Positions 42,765-50,926 of a DNA stretch of 64,000 bases are shown in pieces. Below the pieces are notes generated by a model. The model was given only the letters and a program-made list of their open reading frames with translations, ran no database searches and was not told where the DNA came from. Each line of letters starts with the position of its first letter. Position 1 is the first letter of the stretch. The translations under genes and the position numbers were made by a program. This DNA comes from Parablautia intestinalis (GTDB lineage: Bacteria > Bacillota > Clostridia > Lachnospirales > Lachnospiraceae): positions 111,014 through 175,013 of the forward strand of contig RAYQ01000010.1 of NCBI GenBank assembly GCA_003612395.1. Reading direction: 5' to 3'.

Positions 42765-43295
42765 TTACTGACTGTTTTGCAGTCCTCTTGACTCATAAAG
42801 ATTTGATACTTTTCGCACGCCTTCTAATTGACTGATTCGGTCGCGCACATCATCCGTATCAGCATCCAGTCTTATGGTGACACGGTAGCTGGCGGAATCC
42901 TTCAGCGGATTTTCCGTAAACTGTGCAGCAAAGCTTTCATCCAGATATTCCTGTTTAAAAGTATGCCACGCCTCATCTGCGCATACATAGCGCACAGAAT
43001 AGATGCCGTCCATGGCGTCTAATTTCTCTCCGATAGTGGTAAGCTGCTTATCAGAGATATCTGCTTCAAAAAATACATCCACATTTTTAACCTGATAGAG
43101 ATTGTATGCGGCATAGGATGTGGTGCTTACACCGGCCAGCAGGGCAATGGCAATAGCCGCTGCGGCTAACCTTGAGCGCATGAGCAGAGTGCTGCGGGCT
43201 GGTCTTGGTCGGGTACAGTTTGTTAATAATTCATCCCTCATTCGGGGTGGCATGGTTATATTTTTAACCTGTCTGGTCAATTCTTTTTCCGGCAT
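42765..43295 (-). CDS. Membrane protein with FtsX-type extracellular domain, probable anti-sigma partner
   Basis: A 176-residue single-pass protein encoded just after an ECF sigma factor. Residues 1-40 are cytoplasmic, with a short helix (MPPRMRDELLTNC). A membrane helix lies at about 42-60. Residues 70-165 read like the FtsX extracellular domain (VDVFFEADISDKQL, then MDGIYSVRYVCADEAW, NPLKDSASYRVTI and a LEGVRKV end). FtsX normally also has four membrane helices, absent here. The gene layout suggests the cytoplasmic part holds the sigma factor and the outer domain senses a signal. AAGGAGA precedes the start at 43295. Confidence 0.78.
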   Translation of the reverse strand: MPEKELTRQVKNITMPPRMRDELLTNCTRPRPARSTLLMRSRLAAAAIAIALLAGVSTTSYAAYNLYQVKNVDVFFEADISDKQLTTIGEKLDAMDGIYSVRYVCADEAWHTFKQEYLDESFAAQFTENPLKDSASYRVTIRLDADTDDVRDRISQLEGVRKVSNLYESRGLQNSQ

Positions 43296-43349
43296 AGTTA
43301 TTCTCCTTCCTTTTGAAAATGATAAATTCTCATTCCCGGCTGTCAAATT

Positions 43350-43838
43350 TCATGTGTCATCTGCCAATTGTCTCCTTAATGCCTCGCGGCCCCGCTGCAG
43401 CCGTTTTTTTACCGCATTTTCCGAAAGTCCGGTGATACGGGCAATCTCTCCAATCTGATAACCCTCCACATAATGCAAAAGCAAAACGGTTTTGTATTTA
43501 AGGGGAAGGGCAAGAACATCCTTTAACAGATTTGTATCCGTTGGCACGGCACACATATTTTCCAGTTCTTCCAGATTACTACAGGTATGCCTTTTTTGAA
43601 AGCGCAGGCAGTCCTTACAGGTATTGACCGTAACTCTCAAAAGCCACGCTTTTTCGTGCTCCCTGTCGCGAAAAGAGGGCGCCTTTTCCATGTACTTAAT
43701 AAACACTTCCTGCAAAATGTCCTGAACATCGTGGGGATTGCCAAGAAGTACATAGCCTGTGCGATAAAGCAGATCACCATAAGTTTGAATCACCTCTTTC
43801 ATTTGTTCTTCTTTTTTGTGGTTCATTTTATTAACCAT
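43350..43838 (-). CDS. ECF-type RNA polymerase sigma factor (second of three)
   Basis: A 162-residue sigma factor. Region 2 lies at about residues 18-85 (YGDLLYRTGYVLLG, then DVQDILQEVFIKYMEKAP, with the WLLRVTVNTCKD helix). Region 4 lies at about 110-158 (LPLKYKTVLLLHYVEGYQI, GEIARITGLSENAVKKRLQRG). It is 54 nt upstream of the FtsX-ectodomain protein in a two-gene operon, the usual sigma/anti-sigma order. The first ATG is used; GGGAG is very close to it, so an ATG four codons later is an alternative. Confidence 0.93.
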   Translation of the reverse strand: MVNKMNHKKEEQMKEVIQTYGDLLYRTGYVLLGNPHDVQDILQEVFIKYMEKAPSFRDREHEKAWLLRVTVNTCKDCLRFQKRHTCSNLEELENMCAVPTDTNLLKDVLALPLKYKTVLLLHYVEGYQIGEIARITGLSENAVKKRLQRGREALRRQLADDT

Positions 43839-43922
43839 ACTCCCTTCTCAACCTGTAAATTCCAGGCAGCAAAAAGCCTGCGGTACCGCCAATCATTTTT
43901 CTTTCCATCAGATATGCGCATT

Positions 43923-43975
43923 CTGAAAAAGCAACGGCCAGCACGCTGCGCGGGCCGGCTTATTGGATTAAGAGT
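43923..43975 (+). repeat. Intergenic copy of the repeat that ends the MATE gene
   Basis: CAACGGCCAGCACGCT and its flanks match 29221-29251. It continues with GCGCGGGCCGGCTTATT, the CTTATT end being shared with the REP-like elements at 31.9 and 50.7 kb. Confidence 0.6.
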
Positions 43976-44047
43976 GCAGTTTTCCTGCTCTCTGTTATAT
44001 ACACGTTTCACAGGTTGAAATGGTGACCGTAATAAATATATTTTTAT

Positions 44048-44713
44048 TTAACAGATTGCATGCAGGGACTTAGAAGTCTGAACGATAACTTCCACATACC
44101 TTCTGACTGTCTCCTCCATTATTTTCCAGTCATGCTCCTTGACCAAAAGAGTTTCATTTCCTGCAGGTATATTTCGTACGGTAAGAAAGATACCTGTGTT
44201 CCACTCCGAATTGTAAGGGATTACCTTTAACCCCAGGGCCGCCAGTACAATGCTGATCGTGTCATGAACCATTATTTTGCAATCCCCGCGAGACCAGTTA
44301 TCTCCCTTGTCATATGAAATAATACCTGCCAGCTTTCCGTGAAGTTCTGACTGACTATTATAGTCATCACCCCTTTGCCGGGAGGAAACCTGCTCCATTT
44401 TTTCAAACAGTATACACAGCTTTGCCGGTATAGTTATACTCTGGGGCGACACAAAAAAGAGATAGTCTGCAGAGCTTAGCTTCTCATATATCCGGTTAAA
44501 CTCATTATCCTTTCCACATCCGTCTTCCACGCGGCACGCTCCGCAGCCGGTGCAGGGAGAAAGCACATAATTCCGCAGATTTAGTAATTCACAGGAAATT
44601 CCCTTTCTGTCTAATGCACCAAAGATCTTTTTACAAATATAGTAAGAAATACTTTTACCCTGATCCTCCTTTTTGTTTGATGCCAAAATACATATTGCCC
44701 GCTTATCCCCCAT
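44048..44713 (-). CDS. Flavodoxin-fold NAD(P)H-dependent oxidoreductase / iron-sulfur flavoprotein-like (paralogue 2)
   Basis: A 221-residue paralogue of the protein at 34756-35421. It has the same FMN loop region (ICILASNKKEDQGKSISYY), cysteine cluster (CTGCGACRVEDGC) and second FMN contact region (ADYLFFVSPQSITIPAKLC). NSEWNTGI and the VEVIVQTSKSL ending are shared with the first copy. Both copies keep the first three cysteines in CTGCG-C spacing, so a cluster or redox-active site is likely. It is 51 nt downstream of the DUF6034-like lipoprotein. Substrate unknown. Confidence 0.85.
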   Translation of the reverse strand: MGDKRAICILASNKKEDQGKSISYYICKKIFGALDRKGISCELLNLRNYVLSPCTGCGACRVEDGCGKDNEFNRIYEKLSSADYLFFVSPQSITIPAKLCILFEKMEQVSSRQRGDDYNSQSELHGKLAGIISYDKGDNWSRGDCKIMVHDTISIVLAALGLKVIPYNSEWNTGIFLTVRNIPAGNETLLVKEHDWKIMEETVRRYVEVIVQTSKSLHAIC

Positions 44714-44764
44714 TTTTTTCCTCCGTTTTGAAATCCCTGTTTATCATTTGTTTCCGTATTTTTC

Positions 44765-46249
44765 TCAATAACCCAAATCCCTGTCAATGACCGTTCCATC
44801 CAAAGCGTTTATGGTAAGCCAGCTGGCATAGGATCCGCCATAGGTATAGCTTTCACTGCCATCCTTATAGACAATGTTTTCGCTTCCAAAAAAGTCCCAG
44901 ACCGGTATCATCGTACCCTCCATAACGTTCCCCTTCTCCATAACCCGCATATATCCCAGACGCACCTCATTGATCTCAAAGGAAACCTCCGCATCGGAAT
45001 TTTCAAAAAAATCGCCGTATTTTTTTAAAATCATTTCCTCAAAAATACTTTGGATATCGGAAAAAGGGATCAGAAACACCGTTTCATCAGACATTTTTTC
45101 TATATTGTAAGGATTTATCCACTTAAAATTTGCAATTCCTTCCCCATCATAAATAACATCAAGGGTTTCATAAGGCCATGAGCTGATGGCGCCGTCCTCT
45201 ATAGAGGTTCCATTGCTGTATGTATAGGTCACAGGTATCCCGTCCAGCATTCTCGTAAAATGGATTCCATAACCGTCCCGGTTATCCTCTGACAGGGCAT
45301 CCGTCTCCTCATTCCATGAGTAGGTCCGAAAATATTCCTCTCCCGCTGCTGTAAATTCCGTAAACCCCATATCAGCTATCATCTTTTCCGCTTCTTCCTT
45401 CAGCTCATCGGCAGGAAATTTATCTGCTTCCACGAAAGCCTCTTCTCCCTCTCCCAGGGGCATAAAGCTTGCATTTCCCCTGTCTGCAGTTATCTCAAAG
45501 GTAACCCAGCGCCAGTCTTCTTTTAAATTATTATCAACTGAAACAAAATAATCCTGTCCTTCCACTGTGGCATAGGCTGTCAGTAAATTTTCCTCATAAT
45601 AATCTTCTCCCTCCGTATACGAGATAACTGCCGGAACTTCTTTTATGACAGGCTCCTCGGGCGCGTCTTCTATCAATGCCGCCCATTCTTCAATCATCTC
45701 ATCATAGGTTTTCTCCTTTCCCATGTCCTCATACTTGCCACCTGCTGCCTTATTAGTTTCAAACCGTTCAATCCTTTCCTCAATTTCCTTTCTTGTAAAT
45801 CCATGGGAATTTTCCATCTGCTCATGATCCCTCTCCCAAAGGGATGCCCCTTTAAGCAAAATCTGACTTACCTGGTCATAATCCTCCTGAGTATAAGTTC
45901 TGGCAGTAACCCGATAAGTTTTAAAGCCCTCCCCCTCAGGAACCATAACAGGCGCATTTACCTTAACGCTGATATTTTCGTTATTTCCTTCCCATTCATA
46001 GCTTTCCGGAGCCTGAACCTGTTTTGCAATGTCCTGCGCATCCGCGTTCCGGGCATCCGGTCTGCTTTCCTGCCCGCCTGATGCTTCCGCTCCCTGCCCT
46101 TCTTCCTCCTGTCTGGGCACGACAATTTCTTCATCTGTCTGCATACTGTCATTACATCCTGAGGCCAGCACAGCGACCATGATCCCAATGATAATTACTG
46201 CTATTTTCCTCGTTCTTACTTTTGCCTTCACTTTTGTTCTCACTTTCAT
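44765..46249 (-). CDS. Large lipoprotein, probable DUF6034 family
   Basis: A 494-residue predicted lipoprotein. The n-region is long and very basic, with a near-repeat KVRTK-VKA-KVRTRK, then a hydrophobic helix and lipobox VLASGCND (Cys near 32). A disordered Glu/Gly/Ala-rich linker to about residue 75 precedes a beta-rich domain. The end includes GTMIPVWDFFGSENIVY and WLTINALDGTVIDRDLGY. These resemble the DUF6034 lipoproteins of Lachnospiraceae, whose tails resemble the YycI/PepSY-like fold. The start is the ATG at 46249 with AAGGAGAGG upstream. Function unknown. Confidence 0.72.
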   Translation of the reverse strand: MKVRTKVKAKVRTRKIAVIIIGIMVAVLASGCNDSMQTDEEIVVPRQEEEGQGAEASGGQESRPDARNADAQDIAKQVQAPESYEWEGNNENISVKVNAPVMVPEGEGFKTYRVTARTYTQEDYDQVSQILLKGASLWERDHEQMENSHGFTRKEIEERIERFETNKAAGGKYEDMGKEKTYDEMIEEWAALIEDAPEEPVIKEVPAVISYTEGEDYYEENLLTAYATVEGQDYFVSVDNNLKEDWRWVTFEITADRGNASFMPLGEGEEAFVEADKFPADELKEEAEKMIADMGFTEFTAAGEEYFRTYSWNEETDALSEDNRDGYGIHFTRMLDGIPVTYTYSNGTSIEDGAISSWPYETLDVIYDGEGIANFKWINPYNIEKMSDETVFLIPFSDIQSIFEEMILKKYGDFFENSDAEVSFEINEVRLGYMRVMEKGNVMEGTMIPVWDFFGSENIVYKDGSESYTYGGSYASWLTINALDGTVIDRDLGY

Positions 46250-46495
46250 CCTCTCCTTTTCCACCTGAAATTTTCATGAAATTATATTTTGTCGTTACCT
46301 GCCAAAGGTCAGTCGGAAACATGATTTCCTGCTGACAGCTGAAAAAGAATAACAACATTTCATAATTACCTGTTCGGATTGAAAGTATATCTCTTCTGTC
46401 TGTAAAAGGTATACAATAAATTGTAAACGTTTTGCAAACATCCTGTTCTTATGAGGTACACATTTCATATGCGCTCCTTATTTGTACATCAAATC

Positions 46496-47872
46496 TTAAA
46501 GTGCAATTGTAACGCTTGTACCTTTTCCCACTTCGCTTTCTATTAAAAGATCCGCTCCATGAAGCTGTGCAATCATGCTGCAAAGAGCAAGCCCAAGGCC
46601 GCACCCTCCGGCCTTCCGGCTTCTGGCCTTGTCCACCATGTAAAAAGCCTCCGTCACCCGCTTAATCTCGTCTGCCGGAATACCACAGCCCTGATCTCTT
46701 ACCGTGATAACATTATCCTGTCCCATGAGGGAAATAACCGCTCCTTCTTCACTGGCCTTTATTGCATTGTCAATCAAATTAATCAGCAGACTTTCAAACA
46801 AATCCCTGTCAATCCTCCTGGTTCCCATGCTGCAGGAATACTCCAGTCTGATTTTCTTTTCTTTTAAATGATATTCTTCCAGGCTGACCACCTGTTCAAA
46901 TAATTCCTGCATAGATACCTCCTCCATGCAGATGCTGTCATTGTCATATAAGCCCATCAGGCTCATCAGCTTACTGCTAAGCCGCTCTAACCGCCTGCAT
47001 TCCTTGTAAATATGCCACAGAGCCCTCTCCTGCTGTTCCTTTTTTAAATTTACATTGAGAAGTGTATCCGAGTAGCCGATAATAGATGTCATGGGGGTCT
47101 TTAATTCATGGGTCAGACTTCCTAACATCTGTCTTCGTTTCTCCGATACCTGGGACAACTCCGTAACCTGATCCTCAATGCGGTCCGCCATGCTGTTAAA
47201 GGCCCCGGCCATCGCGCCGATTTCATCTCTTGTATGCACATCGGCCCTTCTTTTCAGGTTTCCCCCGCTGATTTCCTTCGCCGCTTTCTGCAATTCCTGA
47301 AGGGGACGGAGTATTCTTTTTGTCAGTAAAAAGATGAAAAAAACAGAAACCAAAGATGCGCTCAAAACAAATATCAGACTGAAATAAACCTGCTTGCGGA
47401 TATCCCCATAAAGCTCCGATATATCCTGCACAAGCACCAGTTTATATTCCACATTCCCGGCCGAAGGCACCTTTTTACCCGAAATCAAAATATACTGCCC
47501 TCCCCTGTTTTGGATAAGGCTGTTAACCTCTGTTCCACTCCATCTCTCATCCTCCGGATTTACCAGCTCAAAGGGTGTCATGTTGCAGACCACACGGTTA
47601 TTTTCAATCAAAATAAACTTTGAAGCATCATATTTTCTCATAACAAAATGAATATATGAATTCTTTGTAACCCCGCTGTAGCCCTGCAAAATACCATTTT
47701 CCAAATCTTTTGAAACCGCATAGGCAGTTGATTTGAGCTGCTGCTCACCGCTTTCTGCTGTTTTTTTCTGGTTGTATTCCATGGACCGGCAGATAACCGC
47801 AGCTCCCGACACCAGCGTTGCCGCCGACAATATGGTTACTGTTACTACAGATAGCTTTTTCCACAGCTTCAT
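46496..47872 (-). CDS. Membrane sensor histidine kinase
   Basis: A 458-residue HAMP-type kinase. The first membrane helix is at about 9-28 and an extracytoplasmic sensor domain lies at about 30-160. The second helix is at about 164-184, followed by HAMP (RILRPLQELQKAAKEISGGNL). The dimerisation box SLTHELKTPM has the phosphorylated His255. The ATPase domain has the N-box LIDNAIKAS, G1 DQGCGIP and G2 GGCGLGLAL. GGGAGG precedes the ATG. It lies 81 nt downstream of its cognate response regulator. The stimulus is unknown; neighbouring lipoprotein and sigma genes suggest an envelope role. Confidence 0.95.
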   Translation of the reverse strand: MKLWKKLSVVTVTILSAATLVSGAAVICRSMEYNQKKTAESGEQQLKSTAYAVSKDLENGILQGYSGVTKNSYIHFVMRKYDASKFILIENNRVVCNMTPFELVNPEDERWSGTEVNSLIQNRGGQYILISGKKVPSAGNVEYKLVLVQDISELYGDIRKQVYFSLIFVLSASLVSVFFIFLLTKRILRPLQELQKAAKEISGGNLKRRADVHTRDEIGAMAGAFNSMADRIEDQVTELSQVSEKRRQMLGSLTHELKTPMTSIIGYSDTLLNVNLKKEQQERALWHIYKECRRLERLSSKLMSLMGLYDNDSICMEEVSMQELFEQVVSLEEYHLKEKKIRLEYSCSMGTRRIDRDLFESLLINLIDNAIKASEEGAVISLMGQDNVITVRDQGCGIPADEIKRVTEAFYMVDKARSRKAGGCGLGLALCSMIAQLHGADLLIESEVGKGTSVTIAL

Positions 47873-47953
47873 AGAGTTCCTCCCTGCAAGCCTTTTTCAT
47901 AAACCTGTGTCCCTAACTGTTTCCTGCGCAGCCCCGGCATGGAGAAGGCACAA

Positions 47954-48646
47954 CTAATCCAAATCCTCCAGTCGGTACCCTGTCTTGGAAATGGTGCGGA
48001 TTACATCATAAAAATCCAGCTTTTTCCGAAGCTGGCCGATATGCACATCCACCGTCCTTGTCTCCCCCATATAATCGCATCCCCAAATCCGGTTTAACAG
48101 CTCTTCCCTGGAAAAAGCCACATTTTTGCTGCTTGCCAAAGTTACCAGAAGTTCGTATTCCATCGGTTTTAAGGATACCTTTTCACCGCCCTTGGTCACA
48201 CTATGTTCTTTCAGGTCAATGATAACATCCCTGACCTGTATTCTGGTTCTGGCCCGTCCGGTTCTCTTAAGCACCTTTTCCATTCGGACCAAAAGCTCTA
48301 ACACCTCAAAGGGCTTGACAATATAATCCTCCGCTCCCGCCTTTAGCCCGTGCACCTTGGAAATCACATCGTCCTTTGCTGTCAGATAAATAACCGGAAT
48401 TTCCGCCTTCTGCAAATCTTCCATAAGCGAAAATCCATCTTTTCCCGGCAGCATCACATCCACCAGGGCCAGGGCAATTTCTTCCCGGCCTGTCTGTCTT
48501 AAAAATGCTTCCGCAGCATCTCCATCCATAATGGCTGTGGTTTTATACCCTGCCGCCTCAAGATTCATGCAAATCAGCTCCGATATGGAAGCATCGTCCT
48601 CTATGACCAGTATTTTTGCCGTTGCCTTGATAAAATCGTTTGTTTT
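47954..48646 (-). CDS. OmpR-family DNA-binding response regulator
   Basis: A 230-residue regulator. The receiver domain (10-125) has acidic pair IEDD, phospho-acceptor Asp64 in LVDVMLPGKDG, Thr in YLTAKDD and Lys in IVKPFE. The winged-helix output domain (about 135-228) includes KPMEYELLVTLASSKN and RTVDVHIGQLRKKL. The start is taken as a TTG at 48646 because GGGGGAG lies 7 nt upstream and the protein then begins at the usual point; in-frame codons further up would add an out-of-family extension. It partners the kinase at 46496-47872. Confidence 0.94.
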   Translation of the reverse strand, partial: KTNDFIKATAKILVIEDDASISELICMNLEAAGYKTTAIMDGDAAEAFLRQTGREEIALALVDVMLPGKDGFSLMEDLQKAEIPVIYLTAKDDVISKVHGLKAGAEDYIVKPFEVLELLVRMEKVLKRTGRARTRIQVRDVIIDLKEHSVTKGGEKVSLKPMEYELLVTLASSKNVAFSREELLNRIWGCDYMGETRTVDVHIGQLRKKLDFYDVIRTISKTGYRLEDLD

Positions 48647-48726
48647 CAAAATATATCTCCCCCATTTAACACCCATTTTATCACATAAAACATGCAAAAA
48701 AAGCATCAAAATGTAAACAAACAACA

Positions 48727-48749
48727 GATGGCTGGCAAATCCAGCCATC
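48727..48749. repeat. Palindrome GATGGCTGG/CCAGCCATC, repeat and possible terminator
   Basis: Perfect 9-nt arms with a 5-nt loop, inside outer GTAAAC/GTTTAC arms. It lies about 36 nt beyond the DUF4179 gene on its strand. The CCAGCCATCCTTATGTT half recurs at 10520-10550 and 59122-59138. Confidence 0.6.
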
Positions 48750-48784
48750 CTTATGTTTACAACAGTTGGGCAGCTTCTTATCTC

Positions 48785-50035
48785 TTATTTTAAATCCACA
48801 CGAACTGAAAATACCGCATTCTCCGTCTGTTTGTCTGCATTTTCTCCTTTATACTCCAACCATGTTTCAAATTTCATCAGGCAGATGGTCACAGTATCCG
48901 TATTGCGCCCGTAGGTTGCATACTGCTCCACCGTGCCTCCATGGCTTTCCAAAGGCTTTCCATCAATATCCAGAATGGATACGATATAGTCCGCCTTATT
49001 TACTCCTTCCGGGAAAACAGGTTCGGCCGTAATCTCATAGGCAGACCTTACAACCTTAGAAATTCCAAATCCTTCCCCGTTTTTCTGATCTACAATAATT
49101 TCTTCCGTCTGGTCAGCGCTTTCTGCATCCAAAGCAAAGTTAAAACTCCATGATCCCTCATAGATCTTCATGTCATGTTCGGGTATCATAAAAGTTTCCG
49201 CTTCGCCTGCCACATGCCCCATGACTTCGTGGGTGCTGGTCAAAAATCCATAAAAGCTATGGAAAGTAAAATCAATTCCGGTGCTCCCTGCAAGATCGTC
49301 AAATTCCGCCATGGCAATCCCCACAAAGGTATGCTCATCCTGAAATTCCCCTTCAATATCATAAAGCGGAATGTTTCCCTCTCCTTCGCTATATGATGCA
49401 TCTTCCTTCCCATCCCAGTGCACAACTGCGCTGCTATTACATTGCAAATGGCTTAGCTGCCCCTCCGGCCTCTTCTCCATGAAATCTTCCGGAAATCCTT
49501 CTTCATTGGTAATGCGAAGCGCCATATAGAGTTTACCGTTATCGCGGCTGAACTCTGTAACGGCAACGGTAATCCCGTTTTTGCTCTGGACAAATCCGTT
49601 CTCCCGCACATCATTTCCTGTTTCCGAATTATTTTCTGCTCCCTCATAAGTCTCCGAAACGTTTTCCTGGTCCTGGATTCCCACCGTAAATGCATTCTCA
49701 CTGTAATTCCCGGGGTAAGAAACCTTTTCCTCCAGATATGCAAAAATCTTTCCTATAATTGGAATCTCCGCCGCCAAAGCCGGATTGGCCACTCCAACCC
49801 CGCCTAAAACTATGATCATAAGTCCTGCCGCTATTGCCGCCGGTTTAATAATCGAAAATCTGTTTGTCTTCATTTTTTTCCTTTCCCCCGCTTTCCTTTC
49901 TATTTCTGCCTTTTCGTAAATCTGCCTATAAGCCGTATTTAATTTCCCCCTGAGCAATTCTGATTCCGGCAGGTCCAAATTGCAGATTCTATGCAGTTCC
50001 TTATTTAATTGTACATCACCATCTAATTTTTTCAT
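48785..50035 (-). CDS. DUF4179 domain membrane protein, anti-sigma-type partner
   Basis: A 416-residue single-pass protein. A cytoplasmic part (1-60) rich in charged helices leads to a membrane helix at about 65-85 that ends ANPALAAEIPIIG, the DUF4179 hallmark. A large extracytoplasmic region of beta-rich domains (about 90-416) follows. In clostridia and bacilli DUF4179 proteins are encoded directly after an ECF sigma factor and are thought to sequester it. Here the sigma stop codon lies 4 nt before the start. The start at 50035 has GGAGGTG upstream, partly inside the sigma gene's end. Confidence 0.88.
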   Translation of the reverse strand: MKKLDGDVQLNKELHRICNLDLPESELLRGKLNTAYRQIYEKAEIERKAGERKKMKTNRFSIIKPAAIAAGLMIIVLGGVGVANPALAAEIPIIGKIFAYLEEKVSYPGNYSENAFTVGIQDQENVSETYEGAENNSETGNDVRENGFVQSKNGITVAVTEFSRDNGKLYMALRITNEEGFPEDFMEKRPEGQLSHLQCNSSAVVHWDGKEDASYSEGEGNIPLYDIEGEFQDEHTFVGIAMAEFDDLAGSTGIDFTFHSFYGFLTSTHEVMGHVAGEAETFMIPEHDMKIYEGSWSFNFALDAESADQTEEIIVDQKNGEGFGISKVVRSAYEITAEPVFPEGVNKADYIVSILDIDGKPLESHGGTVEQYATYGRNTDTVTICLMKFETWLEYKGENADKQTENAVFSVRVDLK

Positions 50036-50039
50036 TAAT

Positions 50040-50546
50040 TTACACCTCCATTTCCCAACTGCTGCGCAACTGATCCTTCCCACGGTGCAGCTTACTGCGG
50101 ATTGTGCTCTCATTCATCTGTAAAAGCCTGCTGATCTCCTTTGTGGTAAACTGTTCCCCGTAAAACAATTGAAAAATCACCCTGCTGTCTGATGGCAAGA
50201 CAGACAGCATCCTGAAAAAATCATTGTCCGATGGATAAAAATCTCTTTTTCCTTCTTCTTTTCCCGTCAATTCCTGTGGCTGGACTCTTTTCTGGCTATT
50301 GTATAGCCGTCTGCAGTTGTTAATCAAAATCCGCATCAGCCAGGATTTAAAATATTCCGTTTTTCTAACTTCTCTGATATGTTCAAAAGCTAAGAGCACA
50401 GTATCCTGTATCACATCCGCCACATCTTCTTCCTCATGAAAAAATCCATACGCAATTCTTTGCATGGAATTTTTATTTAATTCCATCAGGCGCACAAAGC
50501 TGTCCGGATCACCTTTCTGCGCCTTTTTCACCAATGTATCTTCCAT
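50040..50546 (-). CDS. ECF-type RNA polymerase sigma factor (third of three)
   Basis: A 168-residue sigma factor. Region 2 is at about 8-75 (DSFVRLMELNKNSMQRIAYG, then EDVADVIQDTVLLAFEHI, FKSWLMRILINNCRRLY). Region 4 is at about 110-163 (LPSDSRVIFQLFYGEQFTTK, EISRLLQMNESTIRSKLHRG). The start at 50546 has GGAGG 7 nt upstream; the frame continues upward without a better start. It is coupled to the DUF4179 membrane protein. The signal and regulon are unknown. Confidence 0.94.
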   Translation of the reverse strand: MEDTLVKKAQKGDPDSFVRLMELNKNSMQRIAYGFFHEEEDVADVIQDTVLLAFEHIREVRKTEYFKSWLMRILINNCRRLYNSQKRVQPQELTGKEEGKRDFYPSDNDFFRMLSVLPSDSRVIFQLFYGEQFTTKEISRLLQMNESTIRSKLHRGKDQLRSSWEMEV

Positions 50547-50715
50547 TGCTATACCTCCGCACTCGTAAATAGTTAAAAGGAACTTCAAGCTTTTCTCTTC
50601 CTTTATATTTTTTTGCAATTGCACTTATTAGATATCCCCGGACACTGTTTTGTTGCAAATGTACTGCAGCTTTTTTCTTCAGGAAACGGACAGTACGCTC
50701 TGTCGGCCATCTTTA

Positions 50716-50795
50716 TTTTAACAAACGCTGTCACGATTCGCGAATCGGCTTATTATAACAAACGACGACACGCTTCGCGAGTCGTCTTATTGTAA
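50716..50795 (+). repeat. Two tandem REP-like palindromic repeats
   Basis: TAACAAACGCTGTCACGATT... and ...CAAACGACGACACGCTTCGCG are each followed by CTTATT and a TAA-rich spacer, each containing a TTCGCGAA- or CTTCGCGAG-centred palindrome. This is the clearest tandem copy of the family. The 380-nt gap 50547-50926 contains only this pair and a terminator. Confidence 0.65.
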
Positions 50796-50822
50796 AAAAA
50801 GCCGCCTGCAAAAACAGGCGGC
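50794..50822 (-). terminator. Intrinsic terminator of the pilus-like operon
   Basis: GCCGCCTG (50801-50808) and CAGGCGGC (50815-50822) form a perfect 8-bp GC-rich stem; on the reverse strand it is followed by seven T (50800-50794). It lies about 105 nt after the pilT stop codon. Confidence 0.93.
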
Positions 50823-50926
50823 CCTTATCATAGCTGATTTGATATAATATGTATTTCAAAAAATTTTTTTCTTATTTAAAATAATTCTAATTTAAAAGTA
50901 TTCCCGGGTTGCACATAATCCTGCAA

